From positions 62,001 to 126,000 of the forward strand of contig JAVXUO010002165.1 of assembly GCA_033065855.1 (NCBI GenBank): a DNA stretch of 64,000 bases. The letters run 5' to 3'. The translations under genes were made by a program, and so were the position numbers. The stretch is from Escallonia rubra (taxonomy: Eukaryota > Streptophyta > Magnoliopsida > Escalloniales > Escalloniaceae). Positions 10,878 through 23,299 of this stretch are shown here, piece after piece (within the stretch, counting starts at the first letter, position 1; each line of letters opens with the position of its first letter). The notes beneath the pieces are model-generated. The model made no database searches. It saw nothing but the letters and a program-made list of their open reading frames with translations, and was not told where the DNA came from.

Positions 10878-12319
10878 CCGTAAATCATATACTTAATAAA
10901 GTACCCCACAAGAAGTTGCAAAAGACACCTTATGAGCTATGTAAAGGTCGTCCTCCTTCTTTCAAATATCTTAAAGTGTGGGGGTGTCTCGCAAATGTAG
11001 CTATCCCACCACCTAAAATGGTCAAAATAGGACCTAAAATGGTTGATGGGATTTTCATTGGATATGCAAGCCATAGCTCGGCATATCGGTTCTTAGTGCA
11101 TAAATCTGAAATTGACGATATACACGTCAACACCATAATGGAGACAAGGAATGCACATTTCTTCGAAGATGTATTTCCTTATAGAGTTGCACAAGAACGG
11201 AGTTCTTTAGAAAGAACTAATATGGATCAAGAACCCTCACAAGAGGAATATGAGCCAAGACATAGCAAGAGAGCTAAAACATCAACATCCTTTGGTCCTG
11301 ATTTTCTAACATATTTGTTAGAAAATGAGCCTCGTACTTACAGTGAAGCAATGTCGAGTCCCGAAGCTCCTCATTGGAAAGAGGCTATTAATAGTGAAAT
11401 AGAATCCATCATGCAAAATCATACGTGGGAACTGGTGGATCTTCCTCCTGGAAATAAACCATTAGGGTGTAAATGGATTTTCAAGAGAAAGATGAAAGCT
11501 GATGGAACGATCGAAAAATATAAGGCCCGATTGGTTGTCAAGGGATATAGACAAAAGGAAGGCCTTGATTATTTCGATACATATTCACCAGTTACAAGAA
11601 TAACATCCATTCGAATATTGATAGCTATTGCAGCTATTAATAATCTTGAAATTCACCAAATGGATGTGAAAACAGCCTTCTTAAATGGAGATCTAAATGA
11701 ATAGATCTATATAGAGCAACCCGAGGGGTTTGTAGCTCCTGATCATAAGAGGAAGGTGTGCAAGCTTGTTAAGTCACTTTATGGACTAAAACAGGCTCCG
11801 AAACAATGGCATGAAAAGTTTGATAAAGTCATGATTGAAAATGGCTTTAGAATCAACGAATGTGATAAATGTGTCTACGTTAAAGGCACGAAAAAAGGAT
11901 ATGTCATTGTTTGTCTTTATGTGGATGACATGCTCATTATCGGGAGCAATAATGAATTCATTAAGGCCACAAAGAAAATGTTGACCAGTAAATTTGATAT
12001 GAAAGATATGGGTGTGGCTGATGTTATACTTGGTATGAAAATTACCAAAACATCAAATGGACTAGTTTTGTCACAATCTCACTATATTGAGAAAGTGCTA
12101 GACAAATTTAAAAGTTATGATGATAGTCCAGTTAAGACACCACTAGATGTAAATTTACATCTAACAAAGAATACTAGTGAAGGAATATCTCAATTAGAGT
12201 ATTCGTGTATAATTGGTAGCTTAATGTATATCATGAATTGCACGAGACCCGATATAGCATATGCTGTCAGTAAATTGAGTAGATATATACTGGCAATCCG
12301 AGAAAGAATCATTGGATAG
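10859..12319 (+). pseudogene. copia integrase C-terminus and reverse transcriptase remnant
   Basis: Continues integrase (GWG-like KVWGCLANV) and then the copia reverse transcriptase: WKEAINSEIESI, KPLGCKWIFKRK, KARLVVKGYRQKEGLDY, QMDVKTAFLNGDL and the catalytic YVDDMLIIGSN. An in-frame TAG at about 11702 sits where a Glu codon is expected between LNGDLNE and IYIEQPEGF; the same frame resumes directly after it. A frameshift near 12300 separates RT from RNase H. Confidence 0.9.
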
Positions 12320-12385
12320 CTATTGTAAGAGTTTTAAAGTACTAAAAATATACCTTAAACTTTGGTCTGCATTATTCTAGATATC

Positions 12386-12870
12386 CAGCTGTATTAGAAG
12401 GATACAGTGATGCCAACTGGATATCAGATTCTAATGAAACAAAATCCACAAGTGGATATGTGTTTACATTAGGAGGAACATCTATTTCTTGGAAATCCTC
12501 TAAACAGACATGTATTGCCAGATCCACTATGGAATCTGAATTCATTGCTTTAGATAAAGCAGGAGAAGAAGCGGAGTGGCTTCGTAATTTCTTGGAGGAT
12601 ATTCCAAATTGGCCTAAACATGTGCCACCAATTTGCATACGTTGCGATAGCTAATCTACAATTGCAAGAGCACAAAGCAGTATGTATAATTGCAAGTCTA
12701 GACACATACGTCGCAGACACAATACCGTTAAAGAATTACTTTATAGTGGAATTATCTCTATTGACTACGTGAAGTCAAAGGATAATATTGTGGATCCGTT
12801 AACGAAAGCTTTGACTAGAGAGAAAGTAAATACGTCATCGAGGGGAATGGGTCTTAAGCCTATGAACTAA
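12386..12870 (+). pseudogene. copia RNase H remnant
   Basis: The RNase H domain of the element: [20 protein letters not shown] (first catalytic Asp), [19 protein letters not shown] (catalytic Glu), and HIRRRHNTVKELLYSG near the end. A TAA at about 12652 replaces a conserved Gln codon after the third acidic residue. The remaining frame ends in the typical SKDNIVDPLTKAL. Confidence 0.85.
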
Positions 12871-12970
12871 AGAGTTGCCATAATGGAAACCTTGCCTAGC
12901 TGACTGGAGATCCCAAGATCTAGGTTCAAAGGGAAAACTGAATTATGTAACTACGACTTAGACAAAGCAC

Positions 12971-13739
12971 TGTGAGGGGGTTAAAACCTCATATCCACTC
13001 CTATGATGAGCACACAGTGTCACCTATAAAAAAGTTTAGGTTAAGCTATGCTTTTAATGACTCTTATATCTTGGAAATCCAAGTGAGGGTGCAGTAGGAA
13101 CCTCTTAATAAGAAGTCACCTATGTGAGTAAGAAGTGGGCCGCTTCTATGAGAATTGTAAGGTTGAATTCTCAGAGAGTACTCATGAAAAACCAGGAGTT
13201 GTTCAGAACCAAAATGAACACAACGATGAGAACCTCAACACACTGTTTGAGCGATACTGTTTGAAGTTCTATGATGAGAAGACAATGGCACCTACAAAAA
13301 AGTTTGGTTAAGCTATGCTTTTAATGACTCTTATATCTTGGAAATCCAAGTGAGGGTGCAGTAGGAACCTCTTAATAAGAAGTCACCTATGTGAGTAAGA
13401 AGTGGGCCGCTTCTATGAGAATTGTAAGGCTGAATTCTCAGAGAGTACTCATGAAAATCAGGAGTTGTTCAGAACCAAAATGAACACAACAATAAGAACC
13501 TCAAAACAATGTTTGAGCGGTACTCTGTGAAGTTTTATTGTCTCGATTTATATTAAAGGTTGAAAAGTTCAAGACATCATGTTTACTGGTCAACCAGTAA
13601 ATCCGATAGTTCTCACCATGGAAGGTTCAAGGCCATCGGCTACCTATCCCGATGCAGTGTCGTTCTAAAGAACTCTTTCTTGTGTCAGTGTTTCCTTGTG
13701 TATAGTGTCCAGTCAATTTTCTATATTCATGTGGGGGAT
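12971..13739 (+). repeat. copia 3' untranslated region with 268-bp tandem duplication
   Basis: Two near-identical units begin at 13021 and 13289 (period 268 bp), with a partial earlier unit from about 12971. Between them and the 3' LTR is the likely polypurine tract GTGGGGGAT at about 13731-13739. No coding frame. Confidence 0.85.
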
Positions 13740-14687
13740 TGTTGGAATTGGGTTTTAAACCCATTATGGAGAAGCAACTTTGACACAATTTTCAAATGGG
13801 TTCCAAACCATATTTTGGTTAGGAACAAATTGATTCATGTTCATCTATTGGAATAGATGATCATGGTATATTCACATGTTTAAAACAAATGGAAGGTGAA
13901 TGAGAAAATTGAAGTTGAAGTTGGTGGTTCAACTTGAAGGGAAGAGAGAATCCCACATTGAAGAATTAAAGCCAATGTTGTCTCCTTATAAGGCTTAGCC
14001 TTGAGCTAAGGGTTGGGCCCCTTGGGGGTACCCATGTTTTGTAAGGAGGGAGGACCTAGGTTGACCCAAGGTCCACCACACCCGTGCGCCGCCCGCCCGT
14101 CCCGGTCCAGTCGGTGGCCGTGGCTTGGGCTTAGGCCCATTAGGCTTTATTCTTTTTGGGACAAAAACATTTTAAATAAATAAATTTTATTTATTTATTT
14201 TCTTTTCAAAAAGTTGTGCCCTTTCCAGCTTGTAGTTTTTTTCTGTGAAGAGTTGCACCCCCAGTGAATGCTCTGTGTATAAAAACGAGTCAGTTACAGA
14301 AGTTACTCAATTTTAATCCCGAAATTTCTCTCTTCTGAGATTCTGTCCTTTTTTTCCTTGTCCGAAAGAAAGAGTTCTGCTTTTGTTTTTGGTTCGTCGG
14401 GTCTGCAAATTTGGAGTGCTCCTATTTCAGACGTTGTCGTTGTATCCTGGGAGGCTTTTCATCAAGAAACCGTTAGCACCATTGCGGGACGAATAAAGTC
14501 TTAAGGACAGTGAATCAAATTCACGCCTCGGCTCTTCTGTTCCTGTTTTGCATTTCTTGTTGTGAGTTATTACAAATAGTTCTTTCTAGTTTACGTTATG
14601 ACTGTTTTGTAACGTTAGGCTTTGCATGCTAGTAATATTTTTCAAACTGTTATCTGCACAAGTATACACAAACCTATATTTCCAACA
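13740..14687 (+). repeat. 3' LTR of copia element (948 bp, complete)
   Basis: Starts TGTTGGAATTG and ends TATTTCCAACA, giving 8-bp inverted ends. It is preceded by a polypurine tract. A TATA-like GTATAAAAAC lies at about 14278. Differences from the 5' LTR are scattered through its length, which points to an old insertion. Confidence 0.95.
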
Positions 14688-14825
14688 AGTTTTCATTTTC
14701 TTTATTGCGGCAGATGGTTGTGGTGTTGCGATGATGCAGAGGTGGTGGTTGTGATTGGCATTGAGGGAGTTGAAGGGCAGGGGGAAGAGAGAATATGGAA
14801 GAAATAAACAAATGGCGTTTGAAAA

Positions 14826-16047
14826 TTTAGATTCTTAAGTTATGGACAATTTGGTCTTTTTGCTCTAAATTCTTATGTATTTGAGTATTTCGTTTGATCA
14901 ACGAATATAAGTGTAATTTGTCCAAACTAATAGACAAGCTTGTAATTCCATCATAACCTTTATTACATTTAGAGCTGTATACGAACCGAGTTCGAGCCGA
15001 ACATGGGTGTGTTCGAACTCGGTTCGTTTAAGTTTTAGCATGTTCGAGCTCGACTCGTGTTCGTCAAGAGCCAAAATATTAACGTTTGAACTCGGCTCGT
15101 GTTCGTGACGGTGTGACTCGGGCTCGGCTCGCTTAACTCGTTTAACAAAACGAGCAGAACTCGAGTTCGGCAGCTCGTCTCGCATTCATGTTCAAGTTCC
15201 AATCAAAGTTTTAAAATTACTCAAAATCCTCAAATCATTCACGCAATCAAGCTATAATTAATAAAAAAACGAGACATAGAAGATACAAGGAGCGATGCAG
15301 ACTCAAAAACACTGAAAAATAAATATGATACATCATTGATGAAGACATAGACAATGACTTGATGCATTCGAGGTTGAGCCCTTGGCTTTGCAGGTGATAG
15401 ATTTGTAGATCGGAAACTTGGCTTTGCGACTTTGCAGCTTTAAAGGTTGAATCCGGTGACAAAGGTTGATTCGGCGATTGGGAGATGACGGTGGCGTGAT
15501 ATCCATGATGTCCGTTTGCAAAGACTGAAGAGGTGAGAGCGAGAGGGAGAGAGGGATGGGTCTATGTGTGATCTATGTGTGTGTGACGAGGTAGGGGACG
15601 GAGAGTGCGGCTGTGTGAGTGCAGAGTGCGGCTGAGTTGTAATGTTTAGGTTTAGGTTTTAGTTAGTTTTAGTTTATATAGTAGGGTTTTTGTTGGGCTC
15701 TTTATAGATTGGACTATCTAAAGGTTGGACTTTATGTTAATAAGTGGGCTTGGGATTTTGGGTTGACTTCAAGGCCTGGCCTTCAACTATAAAATTTAAT
15801 TTTTGAACTTTTATGTAAATATATTATAATTAATTTAATATTTAGACGAGCTGTTCGCGAACGTGTTTGTGAATATTTTAGTGTGTTCATGTTCGGCTCG
15901 TTTAATAAACGAGCCCTAAAAACTTGTTCATGTTTGGTTCGTATATTATACGAACGAACGCGAACGAGTTTTGTGGAGAACGAACCACGAGCCGTTCGTG
16001 TACGACTCGGTTCATTTACAGCCCTAATTACATTGCTGTAATTATCT
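14826..16047. mobile_element. Right-end fragment of the recurrent 'AATTAC' terminal-repeat family, split by a hAT insertion
   Basis: The left part (about 14826-14969) contains CGTTTGATCAACGAATA and GTGTAATTTGTCCAAACTA, matching the right end of the copy at 39649-40837. After the hAT element the sequence resumes as CATTGCTGTAATTATC. It is a fragment only; its left end is not visible. Confidence 0.65.
14970..16026. mobile_element. Non-autonomous hAT element (1057 bp) with perfect 8-bp target duplication
   Basis: Terminal inverted repeats TAGAGCTGTATACGAACCGAG (left, 21 bp with the first T) and its counterpart at the right end reading TAGGGCTGTAAATGAACC in reverse complement. ATTACATT is duplicated exactly at 14962-14969 and 16027-16034. 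The ends are rich in TTCGAAC/CGAGC motifs. No transposase is encoded; the short open frames inside are not recognisable. Confidence 0.85.
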
Positions 16048-16949
16048 CAAAATAAAATAAGTGTTAAGCTTTTTAGAGATTGTCATTGTCGCCACCATAA
16101 AATGCTAATTCACCCCCTTGTTCGTCTTTAAAAGCAGTTATTGTTAAAGCATATTTTTAGCGACAAAAAGAGCGAAAAAAATGTATATAAAAAGTTGAAA
16201 TTCGCATTTTTTTTTCTTTTTTTGGTTGTTGTTGGAGAAACTGAAAAGTGAAAGGCAGGTGGATCTGAAAGAGACTATATGTGGCTGTGTGTAACTACAT
16301 GTCGGCTCTAGCTGGTGTTATTCACTGGTTTTTGCTTGCTTGGCTGAGGATCTTCCTCCTGGACCCATTATGATGTCCATCTTTTTGTACCTGTTTTTAC
16401 TGTTTAAAGACCCAACACAGCTGCTTTTTCATTACTTCTATCATGTTAAGAAATAACTTCTTTTAGGTGAATATGCCAGGGAATTTTTCCAGGTTTCTCT
16501 TTGAAATTAACACTTGGCCTTCAGGAAATAGCTCAAGCTTTCCAATGTCCACAACCATTCGCAATTACTTTAAATAAATAAACAGGAACGCATAACGATG
16601 TCACGGTTTCGAAATATTCTCATACCGATACGACCGACTATACCTAAATGAGACTCACATGCCTTTTGCCAATACATCCTCCTAGTATCTAGGCGATGCT
16701 AAATTCGATACAAAGCCCAGTGCATTAGACTGTACATTTACACTAAGTGCCTAAATTTTTTTGACGCACCGCTACACTTAGGTGCCCACACAATGAAACC
16801 ATGACAGCAAGCCGAAAAGAAGGATTAAAGAACGGGATCCTCAAGCACAATGCATCTTTAGGATTGAAACAACGATGTAACGGTGTTAACAATGACGTGT
16901 TAACATCAACTAACGCAATTGAACTAAACATTCGTGGCGAGGTAACAAC

Positions 16950-16980
<31 letters not shown>

Positions 16981-17057
16981 AAAAAAAAAGAAGAAGAAGC
17001 CATTTTTAATGCTTTACATTACGATACAAGTAAGCCCAAATGAATTGTGAAAGAGCT
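16048..17057. other. Spacer between element cluster and block 2
   Basis: AT-rich DNA without recognisable genes. It has a C run at 16949-16966 followed by (AC)n and (GAA)n tracts. The short open frames that cross it have no family features. Confidence 0.5.
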
Positions 17058-17994
17058 TGGTGCTTTTATGGACAATTAAAGGGAATATTTGTTCACCCAA
17101 AAAGACCTCATCCAAGGAAATCCAACAATCAACACAGTACCATCTTTCTGTGGCCATTTTAGGAAGTGCTACCCACATTTGTTCTACAAGCACAAAGCAA
17201 AAAGAGAAGAGCTAGTGATTGAAAGCAGAAATCTAGACACAATACTCCATACTCCCGAGCCCAAAAAGCATACATATGTTCAAACGTCACCCTTCTTCTC
17301 CAAGTAATTTCCTAGATCTCAAGACAGCAAGAAAGGGCGCGCTAGGAAAATTTACGAAGATCAAATTTTATAATAACCCAGCGTAGAAATTCAAGATCTG
17401 ACTACTAACAAAGCAGCAAAAGTTACATTTGTTAAAGGTCCTCATTTCGAGTATCAGATGATATTCATCTGAAGATTCAACACACTTAGAATCTATGTCA
17501 CGGCTACTCATCCAATATCCCCTGCTTATCATCCAATTCATTGCTAGTCCATGGAATGGGGAAGAGACGTACCACGCCTTACTCCCCATCTACTTACATC
17601 GGCCGCAAAGTCATAAACTACTAATTTCGTTTGAGTGAGGGCAATTAACCGGTTTCAATGCTGCTTGTCGTCATTATCTCTTCTTTAAACAAAGTCGACA
17701 AATGAAATTTCAAAGATGTCGAAGGATCAAATTTTTAGCTTCGGAGATTTAGAAAGGACCGAATCTTGAATGAATAAACTTAGTTAGTACGGTGTGGAAA
17801 CATTAGCTCAGCTGTTTGGCCCGTTTATGCAATCTGCGGAAGGATCTGCTGCATATATCTTAAGTCCCCTGGTCCGTGCCGGTGCCCCGCCTTTGATTGA
17901 GGATAAATCAAGCACAAACCTGCATGAACATATTTTAACATCTTAGAACCACAATAATTATGCATTCATTAGGTAAATGGCATTTGCGAGACAC

Positions 17995-20484
17995 TTACAA
18001 GTTCCTTGTTTCTTTTTCTTGTTCTGCCATGCTACAGTTTATCAGGATTTTCTGATCAATATTCGATGCTGAATGGTCTATGGGCAAATCGGTCATTTTA
18101 TGAGCTGGAATATACATTTTTAATAGCTTCATCAAAATCAACTTATGCAGTAATAAAAACTATAAGACAAGTATATCAGAGTCCAAGCCTCACTAGTTCT
18201 AATGAAAGTGATAAAAGTAGGGGACAACTCACTTGATTTTTGTGTAGTATCAACCCCTTCATTAAGACCCAAGAGTTTCTACATTAGATGGACGACATAT
18301 CAGTTTAACGGGCTTTTGAAAGTAAAAAATATCCCAATGCCAATGAATATGAAGACGATGCTATGTCAAGGAGCACAATTTTACCTTAAGACTCTGGTAA
18401 CAAGTGTCGAGGTTATCGTTTACCAAGATATGATCAAAGAGGCCTGGGGAGTTTCTTTGTTCAAGCTCTGCCCTAGCGTTTCGTAGTCGCTTTTGGATCT
18501 GTTCCTCAGTCTCTGTTCCCCTGTTCAAGTAAACAAAGAGATTCTTATTGGTAAAAGGGAAATGCAAGGGCAAGATAGTTCTGAATCTCTAGCTTCAGCT
18601 CACCTTGCACGAAGGCGCTCCTCAAGCTCCTCAAATGAGGGAGGGCAGATAAAGATGAAAATTGCTTCAAGAGAACTAGCCCTCACGGACCTTGCACCTT
18701 GAACATCAATGTCAAGGATGCATCTCTACATCAAACCACACTAACTATTTCAAGTTTATGGCATGAAATAACATTCTAATATACGAAGAAGAACACTTTG
18801 CCCATGTGAGAGAGTTCAACAAGCATGACAGTAGTACTCGACTCGCTCAGCAACCACAGAGTCACATAACAAGTCTGATTCCCTGAACTGAGATTGATCC
18901 TTCAAGCCACTCATGCAATGAGATAGACATTCAGATGTAGGTCAATCATACATAAACACCAGTGTTGGTGTCTATTTGAGGAGTCCAAATTCTCATAACC
19001 ACAATAACAATAAAAAATTTCTGTATTATGTCCTATGTTACACGGTGTACCCAAAGATTCCTTATTTTTGGATCTCTATGTCATTGTTTAATCCTCCCAA
19101 CCTCCAATTACTTCCTATATCTACTTGGAAACGTCCAAAAGAAAAGAAAAAAACAATTTGATGTTTCGAAATCCCTGAGCACATGCACGTTGTTTCCACT
19201 TTGACGTCATTACCAAGGATTATAGTTAGAAAAGTTCTTTTCAAAAAGTAAATAGGATTATTATATTTAAAATACAAGAGGACAAGAAACAATGCTACAC
19301 ATACCTTTCCTGCATCTGCAACCACGTCAACAGCTTCTATACTTGTTCCGTAAAGATTTCCATGAACAGAAGCAAACTCGAGGAACTTCCCCGCCTTTAT
19401 CTCTTCTTCCATGACGCTTCGTTCTGTGAAATGGTAATGGACCCCAATCGTCTCCTTCTCCCTTGGAGCACGGGTTGTATGGCTCACCGAAAATCCAAAC
19501 ATTGCTGGGAATTCTTTCATTAGTTTGGATATTAAGGTACCCTTACCCACCCCCGACGGACCACTGATAACAATCGGCTTCTCAGTATCTCCTATAACTC
19601 CCTTACTCCAAGCAACCACCTCAGTTTCAAAATTCTTCTTTTGATCTCGAACAAACTGAGTGTCCACCTAGCAACCCAGATAACAAATATTATTTGCGTA
19701 ACTAAGGACCCAAAAAAGCAGGTAACTAAAATAACAACATAGGGAATTTAATAACAGCTTTTCTAATTTCTGCGGAGACGGATATGATTTCGTCCACTGA
19801 ACAACACATTTCGGGCCTATGCCTAACAAACATGACAAATGAAAAGAGGTTTTGGCCTCCCTATATACCGACCTCAAGAAACCAAGCGCAGTCATCAAGG
19901 TTGGAATTCTCCTTTACAACCAATATCCGGTCTTCCTTCAGAAGCTTGGCTGAATGGCCCTCGAATGGCTTGGGCTTTGTTCCCAAAACAGTAGGAATCA
20001 CCCTGCAAATGTAACATAGAAGTCACTAAACCACGGTCTAAACAAAGCAGCAATTCTACGACTAGACCCCAAAACTCACCATTCACCAATGGAGTTGTCG
20101 AAAATCCGAACGCCAATTGTTGATGTTGATTCATCATCAATTCCACCAATCACATACTAAATAGAAAAAGAGACAGAAGTTGCCATTGTGAGTAATACGT
20201 ATGGTTCAGCAAAGAGGCAAATGCATAGTAACAAAAGATCAAATCGATGAACCGAATCACCATACTTCTTTGTTGCCAACAATAGTATGTGTTCGGTTGG
20301 CTTTTAGTTTCATATCAAACCCATTTGAGAAACTCTCCGGCAGATCATCTACAACGAAAGCTGGAGCTTCCCCCTAATCACCAGACCAATACAATTAAAC
20401 CACTACAAGGCAAGCACTTTGATCCATCTATACTCATGCATTCTTTTCTCTTTGCACGATAAAATTATATAGTAAACTCACCAT
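17995..20484 (-). CDS. Guanylate kinase, plant cytosolic type, nine exons, intact
   Basis: Catalyses ATP + GMP to ADP + GDP, a step in making GTP/dGTP and recycling cGMP products. Exons (minus strand): 20482-20484 (ATG only), 20266-20373, 20080-20156, 19873-20002, 19305-19667, 18604-18725, 18385-18520, 18233-18278, 17995-18104. All introns are GT/AG, frames join exactly, and the product is 364 residues. Residues 1-106 form the plant-specific extension ([32 protein letters not shown]). The kinase domain follows with P-loop GPSGVGKGT (about 140-150), [31 protein letters not shown] and the lid region [13 protein letters not shown]; the tail is [17 protein letters not shown]. The length and extension match Arabidopsis-type GK. 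The start was chosen because the family begins MGEAPAF; the ATG occupies the last three bases of exon 1. No organelle targeting signal is apparent. Confidence 0.93.
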
Positions 20485-21422
20485 AGATGTATGTGTCCCG
20501 GTCCCGCAACTCAAATTTAAACCTGATCAACACCATCAAATGGGAACGGATCAAGACACAAAACCCAATCTCAAGATCTTGCATTTTCCATTACGCACTA
20601 GCTTAAACATATAGATGAGCAAAGATCACATTGCAAAAAAAACAAAATCTTATAACAAATTGAATATACTAATCATCAAAATCTGCACTAGATCGCCCAC
20701 AACCGCAACCCCAATCCAGATGCCATTTAACATGCCAAACGCAGTATACACAAAAACAAGAAAACCCAAAAGAAAAAAGAGAGAATGAAAGAACCCTTAC
20801 CATAAACACTTCTTTTATACCTTAAACGGATCCCAGAAAATTGTATAAGGGATAAAAAAAAAACGAAAAAAAACACGCACAAGCTATTAAATTCAGCATA
20901 GAAGACCTAGGAGCTATTTTTATGCCGTTATCGAAACCCAGAAAATAAAACACGAAACGAACACACACACACACACACACACAAGCTACTTAAATCAACA
21001 AAGAACACCTAGGAGAGTGATTAAAAAGAAACCCACCTGATTCTAGCTAAAAATAAAAGGATCAATGGAAAGAAGACCTGAAAGAAAGCTAAATGGCGAT
21101 AACCCAGAAGCTATTTCGCAAGTTTCTTGGTCCTTCCCTTCTGAGGGTTGATGACTTGATGGTATTCAATTCAAGGTTGTAAAAAGGGTCAAGAAAGGAC
21201 CCGACTTTGAGTGGGCTTATTCAACTTGAGATCCCTTGAATAAAAATTTCAAGGGTGAACAAACTTCAAACGGTAGAAGGCGAAGAGGAATATTAAATTG
21301 CAGAAACATTGAGAAGCACAACCCCCATATTTGTAGGCAGCAGAGGGAGAGAGAGTTTCTCAGAAGGAGGGATGGGGCCAAAAGGAGGGGGTGCCTTTTG
21401 GTCGCATTCAGATCACGAAGCT
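20485..21422 (-). promoter_or_regulatory. 5' leader and upstream region of guanylate kinase copy 2
   Basis: On the minus strand the leader exon containing the ATG runs up from 20482, and two further splice donors (GTAAGGG beside 20801, GTGGG beside 21037) suggest additional leader exons and introns. A CA repeat lies at about 20963-20983. I cannot place the transcription start. Confidence 0.35.
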
Positions 21423-21575
21423 TTTAAGACCAGGCTTCTCTTTAAAGCAATTTCTTTTTCTCTAAATTTTGTTTTTCTGGCTTTTCTTTATATCATGTAA
21501 AATTTTGGGAGGGGTGCTCGGGCTAATGACACTCCCTCCCTCTCTCAATTACTACATGCTGTGCATAATTATGTC

Positions 21576-21713
21576 CTGCAATTAAAAGAGTGTTGATATA
21601 TTTGTTTTTTGAGGATTTGAATTCTTGTAATAATACCGTCAAATCTGCAATTAAAAGAGTGTCGATATATTTGTTTTTTGAGGATTTGAATTCTTGTAAT
21701 AATATTGTCAAAT
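21576..21713. repeat. 69-bp tandem duplication specific to block 2
   Basis: Two units beginning CTGCAATTAAAAGAGTG at 21576 and 21645, differing at a few bases. Block 1 has a single, more diverged version near 4971-5037. Confidence 0.85.
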
Positions 21714-21715
21714 CT

Positions 21716-23175
21716 CTAGAGTGTTAACTGAAACTCTTCTCAAGGTCCTTTTTCTCCGTTGAAGCAAGGGTAAGATATGAAATGAAGGACATTGACCTTC
21801 CTAGTGTTTCTGTCCACGTATAGCGTACCATCCTTCTTGAATCCCATACTACAATGTTCTCCCTTCGACCTTCCTACATTGACCTTCCAAGGGTTTCGGT
21901 CCCCATATAGCGTACCATCGTTTATATATCTTAGATGATACTAGCAAAGGGAAGGAAAGATTGGTGAGGATGTTTAACATATGATGATGACAAGAGCGAT
22001 TGTGTACAATGGAGATGTGCTTGTGGAGTGTTGCATGCTTGAAATATTTCACTCAAGCTAAAGCAAAAACAACAATAATAATGCTCCTTTTCGTCAAAAA
22101 TTATTTGATCATGTTTGTCTTGCACGCTTATTCAGCATATAAGTTATATTTTTGTGAGTTTTTCATTCTACCACAAGAAAGATAGAGAGGGAGGGAAGAA
22201 GAAAGTAGGTCAGGAGGAGAGACAAAATGAGTTTGTGGAGAATTAACTGTAGAGAGAGAAATATAATGAAAAAAGGGAAAAACATGAAAAAACATCTACA
22301 AAAGTGATCAATTTTTTTGAGACAGCTCAGCAAGAAAATATGACCAATATTTTTGGAACAACTCAATAAGGAGTAATGAGTCTTACATAGTGTCGGACTA
22401 CTATCAGGTGCAACACTATTAAAGCATGATGTACATTATTAATTAGATTCCCTACTATTTTAAGTTTTAGAGTATATGATAACTTAACACGGTATATGAG
22501 CTCTGGTCTGACAAGGTCTTGTTTTCGACTCTTCGCGCTTGCATATTTAGTCAACCTCTATTATAGTGCAATTTGTACTCTTATTTGTTTGTGCACTTTG
22601 CGGTGGTGCTCCTTGATTGTGTCTCTAAGTGTAATGGCGGCTTACAGTGAGAGGGAGTGTTAGAGCACGATAAACATTATTTGGGACATTCTCTAGTATC
22701 TTAAGCTTTTAGAATAGATGCCAAACTAACACAAAAACTTAAGATTACTGATGGGCAAGTCGGATGAGCGGCCACGCAGAAAGGTGAAGGTTACCTTATT
22801 GGAGAAAAATTGGCAATGGTTGTAGCTGAAAGTGATGTTCTAATGATACAAATAATTGCAATGATCATGAAGTATTACTGGCTAACGCAGCTGATAAAGT
22901 CTGTTAACAACCTACTAAAAACTCTGAGATTTATTCATGCTAACACAAGATAGATGAGACTAGTGGCCCCTATGGTGCAGCTCAAGGCCAAGTGTCCACT
23001 TGACAAACAAAATTACAGGGAATAGAATATGGTGGGGGTATTGGGCGAATGAGGTGTTGGGGGTGGAGAAAGCAACGTGACATTGGCCTAATATTTGAAT
23101 TCTCGTTCTTCAATTAATAGTGTGGAAGTAGTTCAGACCACAAGCTCGTCGGTAGTCCTTTTGAAAAGTGTTGTT
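21716..23175. other. Non-coding stretch; first ~960 bp present only in block 2
   Basis: The part from about 21716 to 22678 has no counterpart in block 1, where the flanking sequences join directly at about 5030. Within it, a phrase ending TAGCGTACCATC occurs twice (about 21820 and 21907). From 22679 the alignment with block 1 resumes. No gene is recognised. Confidence 0.5.
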
Positions 23176-23284
23176 TTATTTATTTATTGCAATTCATATA
23201 TATAATCCGCCGGTACGAGAAATCGAATTCGGGACCTTGAGGTCACTCCTCGAAACCCCTTGCCATCTCTACCACCCCTTTGGA
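23176..23284 (-). mobile_element. tRNA-derived SINE, 109 bp, with 15-bp target duplication
   Basis: Flanked by exact copies of TTGAAAAGTGTTGTT at 23161-23175 and 23285-23299. Block 1 has this sequence once (about 5521-5535), giving the empty site. On the minus strand the insert contains a box-A-like TGGTAGAGATGG and a box-B-like region around GAATTCGATTT, and ends in TTGCAATAAATAAATAA, as tRNA-derived plant SINEs do. Length and structure fit a SINE; the family name is unknown. Confidence 0.85.
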
Positions 23285-23299
23285 TTGAAAAGTGTTGTT

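Larger units (their letters stand above)
7914..14687 (+). mobile_element. Ty1/copia retrotransposon, degenerate, 5' LTR truncated
   Basis: Order is 5' LTR, gag, protease, integrase, reverse transcriptase, RNase H, 3' LTR, which is the copia order (integrase before RT). The full 3' LTR is 948 bp with TGTTGGAA...TTCCAACA ends; the 5' LTR lacks its first 199 bp. Several frameshifts and premature stops make it non-autonomous. Because the left end is missing, no target duplication can be recognised. The clade is Tnt1-like in general appearance, but I cannot assign it further without a tree. Confidence 0.95.

Noticed and set aside
23176-23284. tRNA gene
   Set aside because: Box-A/B-like sequences belong to a SINE; no cloverleaf or anticodon arm could be drawn. 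I found no convincing tRNA, rRNA or other RNA gene elsewhere in the window.
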